Positions 45,717 through 56,484 of a stretch of 64,000 nucleotides of DNA are shown here, piece after piece. A model generated the notes under the pieces. It searched no databases, was not told the DNA's origin, and was given only the letters and a program-made list of their open reading frames with translations. A program made the translations under genes and the position numbers. The DNA lies in assembly GCA_028583605.1 (NCBI GenBank), contig CM053336.1, forward strand, positions 24,847,004 to 24,911,003, read 5' to 3'. This DNA comes from Dastarcus helophoroides. Its lineage: Eukaryota > Arthropoda > Insecta > Coleoptera > Bothrideridae. How positions within the stretch are numbered: position 1 is the first letter of the stretch; the number at the start of each line of letters is the position of its first letter.

Positions 45717-48378
45717 AGAGAGACAGAAGATAACAATAGGTACCGAAACTTTTGAACGTGCTATTAGAGTCCATGTAGATATCTTGAAGCTGAGAATCTC
45801 TATGTTGGGTAAGCGGCTTAGAAGATATAATAAAAGTTAAAAAAGAAAACAACATAATAACATATTTAATCAAAATCAAAACCAATTTTATAAAATGATG
45901 GAAGGTGGTGAAACAAAGCAACAAGAAGTACCCGTGCAAGAGGAGTTTGAAAAATTTTGGGAAGGCATATGGAAGTATAAAGGGAACCATAATTCTGAAG
46001 CGCCATGGTTAAAATCAGAAGAAGAGAACTGCATGACAATCCCTCAGATGAAACAAATTGAAATAACGAAAGGCGACGTAAAAGAAGCAATTAAAAAGGC
46101 ACATAATTGGAAAACAGCAGGAAGAGACCATATACACAATTATTGGTAGAAATATATAAAAGTACATGGAACGCTAGCCAAACAAATTAATGCAATCCTA
46201 AGGCTCCCTGAATTAGCCACAGGGGGCATGACGTATATAATTCCAAAAAGCAAAGATACTGGAAATCCTAAGTCTTATAGACCAATAACATGCTAACCTA
46301 CTATTTATAAGCTTATTACATCAATAACAGCGCAAAAAAATACTGAGCACTTGGATAGGTACAATATACTAACTGAAGAACAGAAAGGCTGCCGTGCCAA
46401 GACACAAGGTTGCAAAGAACAGATGATAATCGACACAATCGTCACGCAAGAGGCTAAATATCAGATGCGAAATATATCAATTGCATGGATCGATTATCAG
46501 AAAGCCTACGACAGTGTTCCGCACTCGTAATTGATACAGGTACTGTAATTGTATAAAATGGACAATAATCTTATCAACTTTCTGAGAACATGTATGAGTA
46601 GCTAAAGAACCACATTACTTCTCAACTCAAAGGAAGGTAAAATATCAACTAAAGAGATAAAGATAGACAGTGGTAGGTATATTTCAGGGAGATGCTTTAA
46701 GCCCTCTCTGGTTCATTTTAAGTCTAAAGCCATTTTCCAAAATGTTGCAAAGTTCAGAACTGGGACACTTGCTGAAAAATAATCGCAACAAATATTATGT
46801 TAGCCACCTATTTTATCTCGATGACCTAAAAATATATGCTGGATCGGAGAGTAAACTTGATAAACTTCTAAAAATGACATCTGAGTTTAGCAATGACATA
46901 AAAATGAAATTTGGGATGGACAAGTGTGCTAAATTAACAGCAATAAAAGGCAAACCAGAAACATACAATAACCTGTTAGAAGATAATACCATTCGATATC
47001 TCGACAAAAATTCCAGCTACAAATACTTAGGCTATAATCAGCGATTAGTTATAAAACAGAAGGACGCTAAGAAAAATTGGAAAGCAAGCTGAAGACGCAT
47101 AGTATAAAAGTACTCCGTACAGAGCTAAATGGCAAAAACACGGTAAAAGCCATTAATAGCTGGCTGATACCTTCAGTTAGCTACTCATTCGGAGTTATTA
47201 GATGGTCAAACATTGAGTTGGAAGCACTAAATAGGTTAATTAGAGTACAACTTACCGAACATAGGAAACATCATCCCAAGTCGTGCTCTGAAAGATTATA
47301 CAACATTGGAGGAAAAGGGATATTGAACATGCAGGTATTACACGCTAAGATTCTAAAAGGGCTGACTAAATGCTTTATTAGCAGATCAAATGTGTCCAAA
47401 TTACATTTGATAATAAATGCGATTGACAAGTATTCACCCCTACGACTTTGTGACGGAGTACAAACCGAAACACCTACATTGAACAAAGCTATCTGGATAA
47501 ATAAACTGCTTCATGGGACATATCCTCAGAAACTTTTGCATTCAAATACAGAATTATTAACGCTGTGGCTCAGAAAAGGAATATTGTACCTCGAAACGGA
47601 AGGTTTTTTTCATAGCGATACAAGATGGGATAATAGCAACCAGAAACTGTCAAAAATATATAGAAAAAAGAAACCGTAACTAGTGATAAATGTAAATTAT
47701 GTGAAAAAGTTTCTGAAACTATTAAACACCTAACATCGAAATGCACTACACTAGCAGCTAGTGATTACACTAAAAGACACAATTTAACAGCAGGAATAAT
47801 AAATACATCAAGGACTGGCATTAGGTACTGCTCTATCAGAAACCAAGACAAAATCATATTATAAATACATTCCTCATCCGGTTTTAGAAAACAAGCATTA
47901 TTTGTTATAATGGGATACGACCATCAGTACTGATAGGCCGGTTGCGGCAAACCGTCCGGATATAGTACTGGTGGATAAATATCAAAAAAATGCTTTCTTT
48001 TTAGATATATTTTACCCAAACGATCACAATTTAGAATTGAAGGAACGAGAGAAGGTTGGCAAATATATGGAACTTACTGAAGAATATAAACAAATACACA
48101 AATTAAAATCAGTGGCAGTAATACCTGTGGAGGTGTCGGTAACTGGTCTGTTCAGCCGACATTTTCTAAGCTACTTACAAAACATGAAAGTACTAAACAA
48201 AAACATAATTTCAATAGCAAAAGAGATGGTATAATCCGTCATCCTAGAAACATGCCAAATAAGAAGAAAAACTCTGAATATAAAGGAGAATATTTACTTA
48301 ACCGCAATTTAGACACTGTAAATGAATGGTTCTAAGAACCCCAGTTAAAGAAATTCCATCAAAAGAGAAAACGAAAAT
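45717..48378 (+). pseudogene. R4/Dong-type copy B (5'-truncated)
   Basis: It starts directly after (AAT)n in the region before the RT and continues through FEKFWEGIWKYKG, KTAGRDHIHNYW, RT motif A (AWIDYQKAYDSVPH), motif B (with frameshift near 46665), motif C (YLDDLKIYAGS), connection sequence (SYSFGVIRWSNIELEALNRL) and the endonuclease (RPDIVLVD, DHNLELKEREKVGKYMEL). Several TAG stops replace Trp codons (46147-46149, among others). The 3' UTR shares the TTCTAAGAACCCC phrase and ends in A-rich sequence before (TAA)n at 48379-48397. Related to copy A but diverged. Confidence 0.8.
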
Positions 48379-48397
48379 TATAATAATAATAATAATA
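48379..48397. repeat. Short (TAA)n tract between copies B and C
   Basis: About six units directly joining the 3' end of B to the truncated start of C. Confidence 0.85.
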
Positions 48398-49786
48398 TGT
48401 ATGGAAAAAGAAGAGTTATATAAATACTTAAGGTGTGAACAAGCCAGAGGAATTGATTGCAAACGGTCCAAAAAATTACTTACCGACAAGTTTAAAACAA
48501 GACTAAAACTATTAATGAGGACAAAACTATACTCCAAAAATATGATGAAAGCAAACAACACATTCGCAATACCTATACTGACATACAGTTTTGGAATACT
48601 TACATGGACAAAATCAGAGTTAGAAGACCTAAATAGAATCATACGTACATTAAGTACAAAATACCGGCTCCATTGCACCAAAAGCTCAATTGAAAGATTT
48701 CATCTACCACGCACATAAAAAGACCGTGGAGTAATTGACATTACCATCCTTCATGACAGATTGCAAACTTAAGAACATACTTTTATGAAAAATCAATACA
48801 AAAGAATATATACAGATGCATAGTCTCGCTCGATAGAAATATCACCCCCTTAAAGCTAGCCACAGAACTAAACGCGCCGGCTGAACCCAAAAAGAAAATC
48901 GAACAAAGGCTCAGCAAGAAACTACATGGTAGATACCCAACGAGTCCTAAAGCAGAGCACATAGACAAAAAGGCCTCCCTAGAATGGTTAACCAGAGGAT
49001 GCCTGTTCTCAGAAACGAAGGGATTCACCACTGCCATTCAAGATCAAGTCATAATGAAACAATCAGCAGTAAACACCAACTGCAGAATGTGTGGAAATTA
49101 AAATGAAATCATCGACCATATCATAATTGGATGTCGAATACTGGCGCCAACAGACTACATGCAGAGACACAACAATGTAGGAAAAATAGTACACCAAGCA
49201 ATTCTAAGAAAATTCAAACAAGAACATTAAAAGATACCCTATTACAAATACAACCCAGATCCAGTAATAGACGAAGAAGAGTTTAAACTATATTGGAATA
49301 GAAATATAATCACAGACGTCACAATACATAACAATAGACCAGACTTAGTACTCACAGTAAAACAAACAAGAAGAACACACCTAGTGGACTTTTCGGTATC
49401 GCTGTCTACTAACATCCAGAGAAAATATACAGACAAGATAAACAAGTACCTACCACTTTTAAGAGAAATAAAAGAAATGTGGGATCAAGAAAGAGTTATT
49501 ATACTGCCCCTCATTATTGGCGTTACGGGTGAAATACCCCATTCACTTATTAGAAATTTAAAAGAACTTGGCATAAACTCTAATATCTATATAGAAATGC
49601 AGAAAATTGTCCTTTTAGAAACATGTTCTAGTGTAAGAAAAGTACTAAATGAACAAAACGTGTAAAATTATCTGTAGAAAACCAAAAGCACCTCTCAAAA
49701 ATAACATGCTAAAATACTTACTATATTTTTTGTACTCTGGTACTGAAATGAAAGATTATACCAAGAACATGTCTTTTGAACAAGAA
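48398..49786 (+). pseudogene. R4/Dong-type copy C, a different subfamily (5'-truncated)
   Basis: It starts in the connection domain (KEELYKYLRCEQARGIDCKR) and contains CRMCGN...HIIIGC, NRPDLVLTVKQTRRTHLVDF, RKYTDKINKYLPLLREI and VLLETCSSVRKVL. Three or more stops or frameshifts are present (e.g. 48716, 49099, 49228). The endonuclease is clearly diverged from A and B (Ser in place of the His-Pro step of DVAHPND). It ends at the AAT tract 49786-49803. Confidence 0.78.
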
Positions 49787-49803
49787 AATAATAATAATAA
49801 TAA
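49787..49803. repeat. Short (AAT)n tract between copies C and D
   Basis: Five to six units, again exactly at a junction of two retrotransposon copies. Confidence 0.85.
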
Positions 49804-50233
49804 AAATATCATATTAACTGAGGAACAAAAAGAATGTATTAAAGGGTCACAAGGATGCAAGGAACAACTTATAATTGACAGCGTGGTATCCCAGCAAATC
49901 ATCTGAAAATATCGCAATATATACCCTGCCTTTATTGATTATAAAAAAGTTTTCGACTCAGTGCCTCACAGCTGTTTATTCAAGTCCTCCGCGTCTATAA
50001 AATCGATTTCAACATAATTAAAACTTTGCAACATTTAATGGCAGCATGGCAGACTACTCCGTCTTGGCAGCACCAATATCAAGTGTAACCCCATAAAGAT
50101 CCATAGAAGTGTATTTCAAGGCGACAGCTTAAGCCCACTATGGTTTTGTCTTGCTTTAAAACCACTGTCGTCCATGCTGAATAGAACTGATTATGGATTT
50201 TCAATCAAAAATGACAACATTATAAAACACCAC
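49804..50233 (+). pseudogene. R4/Dong-type fragment D (upstream half of RT)
   Basis: Contains IILTEEQKECIKGSQGCKEQ, FIDYKKVFDSVPHS (motif A), FQGDSLSPLWFCLALKPLSS (motif B) and ends just before motif C, where the 262-bp block 50234-50495 begins. Frameshifts and a stop are present. It complements fragment E, which begins at motif C right after the same block. Confidence 0.75.
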
Positions 50234-50495
50234 AAAAAGGTGGACTGCCTTTAGAGTCAAAGCATTTCAATATACTAGTTTGTTTAAAATAAGCCTAATT
50301 CCTGTATCCGTTAAAACCATTGTTTGATCAATTTCATATGAACGAATATGTTTGTTTCTAAACATGTTTTTACAATTCTTAACATTGTCGTCAGTCTCAT
50401 ATTCTTTAGCAAAATCTACATACTTATTCTGTGGGAAACTAGTCAGGTCCATTCTTCCATGCTAAAATCAAAGTCAAAATTATATTGATATTGTT
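50234..50495 (-). repeat. 262-bp block identical to 36264-36525
   Basis: Same 61-codon minus-strand open frame (50452-50267). Left junction is to RT fragment D; right junction coincides with the first bases of the gypsy LTR at 50492 (the last few identical bases are shared by LTR and block). Confidence 0.85.
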
Positions 50496-50780
50496 GCGGG
50501 CTGTCAATTCAAATGATTATGAACACTTGTTGAATAATACCCACTTTATTTCTAAACTAAACTCGGAAAACCAAAACTGATTAATTAACTCACTTATTGA
50601 CTTCTAACTTCTAACTTACTAATTACCTACACTGACTAACTGACTGACTGAGGGAAAGCCGACCGGACCCCCTCTGGTTTGGGTTCTAGAAGTTTTCGGC
50701 AGATAAGGCTTATCGTTTGCCGAAATTTCTGGAACGCTAATTTCCCTTACCAGATCTTTCTAGAAAATTTTCTTACGTAC
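50492..50780 (-). repeat. Lower-coordinate LTR (3' LTR in element orientation)
   Basis: Aligns with the 353-bp solo LTR at 30816: TGTTGCGGG start, CTTATTGACTTCTAACTTCT, GGTTCTAGAAGTTTTCGGCAG. A deletion after CTGGAACGCTAATTT removes the CTGCCGTTTGC segment, and the last ~35 bp are missing. Confidence 0.8.
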
Positions 50781-50999
50781 TCCCTTCCCCTAAAGACTGA
50801 TCCCGATCAGTTCCAATCAGTCACTTCGCCACTATATTTGCACAGTATGTTCAGGTGTACCACTTTCATCTTAGTCCGGGGGCTACGCTGGATCCAGTAT
50901 ACCAAGTCGTTAATCCTTTTTAGCACTTTATATGGCCCCTGCCAGGGATGGCGCAAACTTTGGCGAAACTTCTTTCCTTTGCTAAGGGTTGTTAGCCAT

Positions 51000-51980
51000 A
51001 TTAATTTGCCCTCACTGAAACCACATGATTTGCATTTGCGTCATATCTTCATCGGGTTTGTCGCCAAGCTGATCTTTGTCCGCACCAGGGCATGCATCTC
51101 CAATCATCTAAGAAACCTATAGCCTTCCTGGGGGTTTCTCTTGGTGATCCAAAGATCAAGTCACACGGAAGCCGCAGTTCTCTCCCGAAGATCACTCTTG
51201 CCGGAGTCTGACCTGTAGTTTCATGAGTTGCCGCGCGATAGGCCATTGGAAATAGTGGTATGGTAGATGTCGGTCCCAGTGTGTCTGACGCTTGGAAACG
51301 ACCTTCGAAAAATATTCCTCCGAGGTGCTGTTAAATTTTTTCACCATTCCAACAGACTGTAGATGAAGAGGTGTTGTTTGAGTTTTCTTTATTCCAATAA
51401 GGCGGCACACCTCTTCAAAGACCCCCGATTCGTAGTTCCTTCTTGGTTCGAGTGTAGTTTCAAGAAAACACTAAATCGACAGATGAAGTTGTCCACAAGA
51501 ACCCTTGCGACTGTTGTAGCATCCTGGTTCGGGATGGTCATTTACTGAAATAATCCATGGATACTAGGATGTACTTGTTCCCATGGTCTGATGTTGGAAA
51601 TGGCCTTGCCAAATCGATCGCGATTCTTTCAAATAAATCTCCCACTTTATACTGCTTCGGTTCTTGTACGAGGACCTATAGATGCAGCGCAGGTGACACA
51701 TTTCCGACACCACCGCTCAACGTCCTCCCTGCAGTTAACTCAATAAAACCGTTTCCTAATCTACTCCAGGGTCTTTTTCATTTCTAAATGTCTACCAGAG
51801 GTCCCATTGTGAACCTCCCACAAGACTTGTAAAATCTTTTCTGAGGCACCACAAACTGCAAGTTGACGCGCTTTTCATCCGCGCTTCCCATGACCTCTTC
51901 AGCCCCTCTTCCTCTACCTGACGGGATTTCCATTGAGCCCACAAATTTCTAAAAGCTGGACTTTTGTCGGAAACTTCTTA
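51000..51980 (-). pseudogene. Gypsy integrase region (broken)
   Basis: On the minus strand, frames at 51410-51192 and 51246-51049 encode pieces of the integrase core and C-terminal part (HYFQWPIARQLMK-like, then MAYRAATHETTGQTPARVIF, FGRELRLPCDL). The MAYR...TPARVIFGRELRLPCD pattern is characteristic of mdg1/412-type integrases. Several frame changes separate the pieces. Confidence 0.65.
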
Positions 51981-52007
51981 TCATTCCAATCTATCTCCAG
52001 CTTCTTT

Positions 52008-52520
52008 TCATTCCAATATGGGTCCGATATTAACGTGGCTATTTTGTAGCTCTCGAACACTTTCAACAGTCCATTCATCTTCTGGCTGGACAGACGTGAC
52101 CTTTATATCCAGCATGTTCTCATAATCCTCAACTTGTCTGCAGTGTTTACAATCCTCACGAGGTCTTTTAAACAAAGCCTCAGCGTTGTTATGCTGTCGT
52201 CCCGGTCGATGATTCACCTCAAAATAATACTGTTTAAGCATTTTTAACCTGCTAGCCGTTCGCCCCTATGCGTTCTTCATTCGGAGTAACTAAGAAAGCG
52301 CCCAATCTCTGTCCTGACGAGGAATTCTTGGCTATACAAATACTTGTGGAAGTGTTGCGCGGCCTTCACTATCGCAAGGAAGTTCCTTCCTGGTGGTACA
52401 GTAATGCCTCTTCGGCTTTGTCAAGATCTTGCTGTAATATTCGATGACTCTTTTTTCACCGCCTTGAACTTGGGACACCACAGCCCCAATGCCAACGTTG
52501 CTGGCATCAGTGCCTAACAC
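52008..52520 (-). pseudogene. Gypsy RNase H region (broken)
   Basis: 52520-52332 encodes MLGTDASNVGIGAVVSQVQG and EYYSKILTKPKRHYCTTRKE, the start of RNase H with the catalytic TDAS motif. After a frameshift, 52241-52008 encodes YYFEVNHRPGRQHNNAEALF and a CKHC pair, the usual tail of RNase H and link to integrase. Confidence 0.75.
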
Positions 52521-52576
52521 GACACATCCATTCTGCTAAGGATAAACCAAGATAGGGCTTGTGCACAAGGCGGACT

Positions 52577-53200
52577 TCAGTTTTGTAAAGCGGTATCACA
52601 ATCGAGAGTCCAGACATAAGGTGTTCTTTCTTCCGTTAGTAGGTGTAACGGCGCAGCCATATTGGCAAAGCCTTTCACAAATCTTCTGTAGTAGGTGCAT
52701 AACCCTAGGAAACTTCTCAGTTCATGTTTTTCTTTAGGTATTGGCCAGTCACGGATTGCTTGAATCTTTCTGATATTTGTTTGTACCCCTTCGGCTGATA
52801 CAGTGTGGCCCAAGAACTTTACTTTCCTTTGGAACAAAGAGCACTTCTTTGGATTTAGCTTTAAGTCAGCTTGCTTTAATCTGTCGAAGACTTCTTGAAG
52901 ATTGTCCAGATGTTCTTTAAAGCTATTGCTTATCACCATGACGGCATCTAAGCAAACCAAGCGAGTTTTCCAAGTGAGTCCTCGAAATACCAGTTCCATT
53001 AGACATTCGAAAGCAGCCGGTGCATTGCATAGTCCAAAAGGCATAACTGTGGACTGATATAATTCACTCCCATATAAAAAGGTCGTCTTCTCTTTGTCAC
53101 CGGGGTCTATGCACATTTGGCAATATCCACTTTTCACGTCCGGAGTAGAAAACCAGGTGAAACCAAACAAGGTTGTTAGGGTGTCATCAATCCTTGGCAA
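52577..53200 (-). pseudogene. Gypsy reverse transcriptase (active-site substitution)
   Basis: 207 codons with MPRIDDTLTTLFGFTWFSTP, STVMPFGLCNAPAAFECLME, DLKLNPKKCSLFQRKVKFLG and LRSFLGLCTYYRRFVKGFA: Ty3/gypsy RT in normal order. The usual YLDD box reads CLDA, so one catalytic Asp is lost. The frame begins at the deletion junction with the upper LTR (about 53205-53215). The upstream fingers, protease and gag are absent. Confidence 0.85.
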
Positions 53201-53212
53201 GGTGTGACTGTT

Positions 53213-53446
53213 CTTCTAATTAACTACACTGACGAATTGACTGACTGAGAAAAAGCCAACCTAAGCCCCTTTATATAAATCTTTGGTTTGGGTTCTAGAA
53301 GTTTTCGGCAGATAAGGCTTATCGTTTGCCGAAATTTCTGGAACGCTTATCTGCCGTTTGCTTCATTATCGCGGTAGCTTTCCCTTATCAGATTTTTCTA
53401 GAAAATTTTCCCATGTACTAAATTTTACAATTTACATTTTGTTACA
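53213..53446 (-). repeat. Upper-coordinate LTR (5' LTR in element orientation), partial
   Basis: Matches the solo LTR at 30816 from TAACTACACTGAC through GGTTCTAGAAG and CTTATCTGCCGTTTGCTT to the terminal GTTACA. The inner portion corresponding to the first ~115 bp is deleted together with the primer-binding site, gag and protease. Confidence 0.8.
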
Positions 53447-53450
53447 ATAT

Positions 53451-54199
53451 TCTGAGGGCCTAAATATTTTTCTTATTATTTGAGATACATCAACTACATT
53501 AATAAAAAGTAGATTGCTGTAGGGCATATTTTTTGGTCGATCCAAAAAATTTATAAATTGCATTTAAATGGCGTAAAGCAATGAAACAAGATTAAGCTAT
53601 TTTTGCTTGTAAAGCTGTTTACTCTCATTTATAGAGCTAGGGGTTAAGAAGCAGTCTCAGTTATGGAGTTCTGAAGTCATATAGAGATTTCTTAGTTTAC
53701 ACTGACTGAGGTTTTAAGGAGTGAAAATAACGGGACCTGGCAATTAACCTCATAGTTATCATTTATCCAGGTTCGACTGTAACACACGGTTACAATGTTA
53801 AGAGACCCAACTACATTAAACATAAATACTTGAAGGACATAAAACAATTTAAAACTGTTTCTTTCAAAGTATATTCATTGCTAGATTTAGAAAGAGGTTA
53901 GCAATTACATGCATGTTAGGTTAGAGCAATATCTTTAGTATATGGATTTGTTTATTGATTAGAATTATATGCTTTAATTTTTTCTTTTTTTCATATTTGT
54001 GCAGATAATGTAGCTTATTTTGCTGAAGTAAATAATCCTATTTATTTCAGGATTTAACATTTATGCAAAACCCAATTTTACTAAAAAGGTTTTATCCTAA
54101 GTTTAAACCCGCAATTACTGGCGTAGCAGTAGTGTGCGGTGCACAGGGGCCCTTCTGTGCAAAAGAGTCCTCTTTCATTTTTTCTTAGACCAAATCCAG
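53451..54199. other. AT-rich DNA, nothing recognised
   Basis: Only a less AT-rich patch at about 54115-54165 (GTGCGGTGCACAGGGGCCC) stands out. It could be part of an unclassified repeat. Confidence 0.4.
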
Positions 54200-54500
54200 A
54201 GTGCACATTATTTATATATACATGTGTCCCACCGGCAATCGCCGCGATCGATATCTAACAAAGTACTCATTTAAAAAAATTGAAAAGTGGGTAGCTTAGC
54301 AAAATCGACGAGCCCAATACAACTAAAATATTCGCAAAGTTGTAGTACTTCATTTTATACCAACAGTTCGTTATTGTAAATAAGACACCCTATATATTTC
54401 TGGATTTTTGCATTTTATTTGATATTTTAAGGCCACTTTAAATCACAAACATTGTTGTTAAAGTTTATAAAATTTGAGATAATTAAATTTTTAGAAAAAA
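54200..54500 (-). repeat. Dispersed repeat family F, inverted partial copy
   Basis: 54385-54500 is the reverse complement relative of 20480-20620 (landmarks ACACCCTATATATTT, TTTTTGCATTTTATTTGATA and CAAACATTGTTGTTAAA). It lies opposite in orientation to the copies at 20010 and 56485. Confidence 0.6.
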
Positions 54501-54928
54501 ATTGACAGATGCAATGTCTTACTAAATTCTTTGTATCTTTTTCTAGAAACCAGATATCTATTTCATGTTTTGTACGTAAGCAGAACACATACAAAGCTAT
54601 CTTGCACGACTTGTATAAGTTCAGAAACGTTATACTAAGCGTGAATTTACGTCTGAACGTCTCGATAAATTCAAATTTCAATTCGCAATTGCAATTGCAA
54701 TCTAGTTTTCATTAGATTCTAATGAAATAAGATTTCAATTGCATCGTAATAAATTTGTATATATTTGTATATACAAGGCTTATTATCTCAGCAGAGAAGA
54801 ATGCTTCAATTAGCATGTGGCAAAAATATTTGCGTAATAAACAGTTGAAAGTCAGCTACAAGTCACCCAATGGAGGTTTACTCTCTTGGATACTTATACA
54901 ACTGAGTAACGGCTTTAAGTTGGAAGTG

Positions 54929-54996
54929 TATACAACCACCGTGCCATGCTGATGAGGCCAAGGAAGACCGAAACAAGTTTATGGTTGCGGTTGTAC
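54929..54996 (+). ncRNA. Candidate type-I hammerhead ribozyme
   Basis: The core boxes CTGATGA (54949-54955) and GAAA (54970-54973) are intact. Stem I: CCATG (54944-54948) pairs with TATGG (54980-54984), one G-U; after an internal loop TACAACC (54931-54937) pairs with GGTTGTA (54989-54995). Stem II: GGCC (54956-54959) with GACC (54966-54969), one mismatch, loop AAGGAA. Stem III is minimal: A73-U78 and C74-G77 around AA, followed by the GUU cleavage triplet (54977-54979). Such very short stem III hammerheads are known from Penelope-like elements and related retroelements. A decayed relative is at 30205-30260. Confidence 0.6.
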
Positions 54997-56484
54997 ATAT
55001 TTTCAATTTTAAACACGTTTAACTGTTAAGGATAAGAAAGTTTAGACAGAAGAGCACGGTAACTCAGTATGTCCACCATACCAGAGGCGAATCTCTTCTG
55101 TAAATTTACAGTTTTTGTTTATTTTATTGAAATGATTGGTATTTTTTTGGTGATTTAAAATTGATTACTAAAAAAAAGCTTTAACAACATGATTATAAAA
55201 CAAATTGACGCAGATTCATTACTTTTGTCCCACCTACTACTAAAAAGGAAAACTCCTCCCCACAAAATAGGTGAACAAATAGGGACGAAGGACTCAACAG
55301 GGATAGTAAAAAAACAGTTTTTGTTTTAAATCTTTGCATTAAAACTGTAGGGTTGGCAACAGTGGTTCAAACGTATTGCCACCTACTTTTGTGAAAAATG
55401 TTGCTTTCTTCATTTTTAATTCTTTATAAGCATTTCGTATCTGCAGTTTTCTTTCCTGAATTCTAACGCACATTTTTCTTCTCAGATTTGGTGTTTGGGA
55501 ACTAAAGACGAATAAATCTCGTCAGTTTGGCATATCAAAATTAAATTTGACAAATGCCCTGGCAGAAGGTATACACTATAAAATTACAAATGTCCTAAGT
55601 GGAATTTCAATTTCCACCTAGCGGTCTAGAGAAGAAGCTGTGGAATGGCTTCTAAGTGTCATACAAGTAAAATGGACTAGTATCCAATAATGCACACGTT
55701 TATGGGGCTGCATTATTGCAATCTAGATTAATATTTTTAGATATACATTTTTAGATAAACTAAAATTTTTTGTTACTTTTAAATAATAGTTTTCGTGGCT
55801 ACCAAAAATAACAGCAGTTTATCCTGCATCATTTTTAAATAACTGAGCTTCCTGTTTAAAAAATAAAGAAAATTATGTTATTTTAGATCAAACAGGAATT
55901 TTTATAAAAAATGACTCGTTTTCGTAAGACCATAAAAAAGACCCCCTTCAATACTCTATCTTGGGACGGTATGTGGTGACAGCTCTGCTTTAAGCTTATA
56001 ATTAACTTATGATTCTAATGTTATTTGTTTTTTAAACATAATCTAAAGTTGCTTTGTTTGTTTTAAACAAAAACTTTGATGGGGCAGCATTTGGAAGAGT
56101 TACATCATACTAAGGAAATCTATCGCTGCTCTGATTTATCATTGCTCTGAGCATATCAGTGACATAATGCGTAAAAACAAATAAAATATACTAAAAAAAA
56201 CCAATAACTATCGACAATTAAATTATGAAACAAGCAGTCAAATTATAGTTGTGGTAAAGATAAAATTAAAATATGACTAGTCGACATAATTGGAAACGCT
56301 GTTTTCACATTTTTATTATCAACAACCGTCTTTCTTCTGATTTCCCTTTGACGGAGCTGAAATCTGTGAAATTTTCTACCATTTGCTTTACTGTATTTTA
56401 TGCAGGTTTTACTTTATTTGAATAGCGAACAGCAAATTTACCGCTGTGTTACATATTCGTGATTACTTTTTACATGGTTCAAAA
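54997..56484. other. AT-rich DNA with a retroelement 3' remnant at the left
   Basis: 54997-55110 continues the homology with 30250-30295 and the inverted relative of 29840. The rest shows no repeat or frame I can support. Confidence 0.4.

Larger units (their letters stand above)
50492..53446 (-). mobile_element. Ty3/gypsy (mdg1/412-type) LTR retrotransposon, deleted
   Basis: The element begins TGTTGC and ends TTACA, with ATAT on both sides (50488-50491 and 53447-53450). LTR-related parts lie at 50492-50780 and 53213-53446, and both match the solo LTRs at 13816 and 30816. Genes run on the minus strand in the order RT, RNase H, integrase; gag and protease are missing. The upper LTR has lost its inner ~115 bp, and the lower one its inner end and a stretch in the middle. 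A purine-rich tract (inverse of CCCTTCCCCT at 50782-50791) adjoins the lower LTR and fits a polypurine tract. About 2.95 kb remain, against 6-7 kb expected for the group. Confidence 0.85.

Noticed and set aside
41487..45755. Frames coding Tyr or Ile homopolymers
   Set aside because: Translations of (AAT)n microsatellites.
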